Assembly (NCBI GenBank): GCA_913046025.1
Contig: CAJWRP010000189.1
Span: forward strand, 1-5,592
Length of the DNA: 5,592 nucleotides
Reading direction: 5' to 3'
Source: an uncultured Chloroflexota bacterium
GTDB taxonomy: Bacteria > Chloroflexota > Dehalococcoidia > SAR202 > UBA11138
Under the pieces are notes generated by a model. It did not search any database, was not told where the DNA came from, and worked only from the letters and a program-made list of their open reading frames with translations. Shown one piece after another: positions 4,558 to 5,592 of the stretch. A program made the position numbers and the translations under genes. The number at the start of each line of letters is the position of its first letter. The stretch's first letter is position 1.

Positions 4558-5592
4558 CTAAGCCCTTGCCCTTAGCAGTCGAGCTGCGAATGGCGCCACT
4601 GCCGGACCGAAGGACCTGATGATCTTTCGCATGTTCGTGTGGCGTAGCACCTTGATGATAATGGTGCTGTGCCAGTCGAAGGAGAAGTCTGGCGCGTTCA
4701 AAACTTCGTTCAGCATTTTTTCAGACAGAAACTCTTCCAGAAGTGATTCGACCTGCTGGTCGTTGAGGGTCTCGAACAGCAGACGGGCGTAGTAGCCGAC
4801 TCGAAGCTCTTTGCCAAACACACCCTTCCATGCTTTTTCGTAGCGTGCAAGCTGCCGCGATGAGAACTTGCCAGCCTCGAAGGCCGCCCTGATGGTGAGC
4901 GCTGCTAACTCGCCAGATATCAGTGCGTAGTAGATTCCACCGCCGGTCGTAGGCTTAACCAGCCCTGCTGAGTCGCCTACCACCAAGACGCGTGTGCCGT
5001 AGGTCTTTGGCAAAGGCCGCATCGGTATGCCCCACGTCTGGTTTTGGCTCAAGATACCGGTAACCACACCGTTGTTAATCAGAGTTTTCAACAGCCGGTC
5101 CATATTGTCCCCGACCTGCGTTCGCGAGGCCATTCCCACCAATGCCTTCCCCGGCGAAAATGGGACGATCCATGCGAAGGACTTGGACACGATATCTTTG
5201 CCAACAAAAACCTCAGTCTCAGTTAGCTCAGGAGCCTCAACTATTGCCTGACAGCCGATCATGTAGTCTTCCGGCTTGCCGGAGGACAGGCCTACCATTC
5301 TCAGCAGAGGTGAGCCGAAGCCGCCGGCAATAACCAGCATTTCGGCCTCCAGAGTTTTCTCGCGGCCATTGTAAATAGCTGTAACTCTGGCTGCATCTTT
5401 GCCAATGCTAAGGTCTGTAACGCGATGCTCAAGCAGATATCCCGCACCGGCTTCTTGAGCTTTCGTTGCGAATGAGTTCACGTAGGCGACGCGGTTCACG
5501 ATGTAAGCCTGCGGCTCGGACTTCTCCACGCGAAACCTGTGACCGGAAGGAGAAACGATTGAGGCAGCTCTGGCCTCACGGTAGAGGTGATC
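4558..5592 (-). CDS. Geranylgeranyl-reductase-family FAD-dependent oxidoreductase, N-terminus outside the window
   Basis: The minus frame is open from the right edge to the TAG at 4558-4560, giving 344 visible residues that lack roughly the first 80, including the N-terminal G-x-G-x-x-G that binds FAD. The family label rests on V-V-G-D-S-A-G-L-V-K-P at 204-214 followed by T-T-G-G-G-I-Y-Y-A-L (G-D-S-A-G at bases 4963-4977), the second FAD contact and the hallmark of geranylgeranyl reductases. Supporting pieces are Y-I-V-N-R at 30-34 (usually Y-V-V-D-R), A-G-G-F-G-S near 89-94 and F-A-W-I-V-P-F near 139-145, where the family normally has W-x-F-P. Such enzymes saturate isoprenoid double bonds, for example in chlorophyll, menaquinone or ether-lipid side chains, though many bacterial members are uncharacterised flavin oxidoreductases. 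GTG at 5527-5529 could be read as a start, but conserved sequence continues upstream, so the gene runs off the edge. The C-terminal 100 residues are less conserved. It converges on the carbamoyltransferase-like gene. Confidence 0.85.
   Translation of the reverse strand, partial: DHLYREARAASIVSPSGHRFRVEKSEPQAYIVNRVAYVNSFATKAQEAGAGYLLEHRVTDLSIGKDAARVTAIYNGREKTLEAEMLVIAGGFGSPLLRMVGLSSGKPEDYMIGCQAIVEAPELTETEVFVGKDIVSKSFAWIVPFSPGKALVGMASRTQVGDNMDRLLKTLINNGVVTGILSQNQTWGIPMRPLPKTYGTRVLVVGDSAGLVKPTTGGGIYYALISGELAALTIRAAFEAGKFSSRQLARYEKAWKGVFGKELRVGYYARLLFETLNDQQVESLLEEFLSEKMLNEVLNAPDFSFDWHSTIIIKVLRHTNMRKIIRSFGPAVAPFAARLLRARA

Noticed and set aside
5027..5333. Overlapping plus-strand frames within the reductase gene
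   Set aside because: Three short frames lie opposite a conserved flavoprotein, with no domain likeness and no ribosome site.

Overview
The window is about 5.6 kb of bacterial-looking, roughly balanced-GC DNA with tightly packed genes. It has two partial genes at the edges, three intact-looking genes, and one broken transporter gene. I saw no rRNA, tRNA, CRISPR array, insertion sequence or phage gene. The mix of an IlvB-like ThDP enzyme, an Ldh_2-family hydroxyacid dehydrogenase with an MFS carboxylate-type transporter, and a geranylgeranyl-reductase-family flavoprotein resembles free-living heterotrophs such as marine Chloroflexota (SAR202/Dehalococcoidia-like). That placement is a low-confidence impression, not something the sequence proves.

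Layout. Positions 2-331 (+) hold the C-terminal end of a thiamine-diphosphate enzyme. It converges on a stand-alone histidine phosphotransfer (HPt) protein at 374-754 (-). Upstream of the HPt gene lie a weak promoter candidate and a convincing minus-strand intrinsic terminator (907-946). That terminator closes a two-gene minus-strand unit: a broken MFS transporter (2099-3342) followed 27 bases later by an intact Ldh_2 dehydrogenase (971-2071). An AT-rich divergent region of about 240 bases (3343-3584) carries a good minus-strand promoter, two small dyads and a weaker plus-strand promoter. It is followed by an aspartate/ornithine-carbamoyltransferase-like gene (3585-4487, +). That gene converges on the C-terminal three quarters or so of a geranylgeranyl-reductase-like flavoprotein (4558-5592, -), which runs off the window.

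How the genes may work together. The MFS-Ldh pair looks like an uptake-and-oxidation module for a small 2-hydroxy acid or related carboxylate. The transporter half is disabled by three in-frame stop codons and an apparent deletion with a frame change, while the dehydrogenase keeps its motifs and a strong ribosome binding site of its own. The other genes have no obvious shared pathway.

Points most worth a second look: the carbamoyltransferase-like protein has lost much of the carbamoyl-phosphate site (S-L-L-T-R in place of S-T-R-T-R, no lysine in the mobile loop, D-P-M-Q-R in place of H-P-L-P-R), and the MFS gene is in an apparently early stage of decay, with two of its three internal stops being TGA at or near positions where Trp fits. 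I found no clear sign of a new defence or mobile system.
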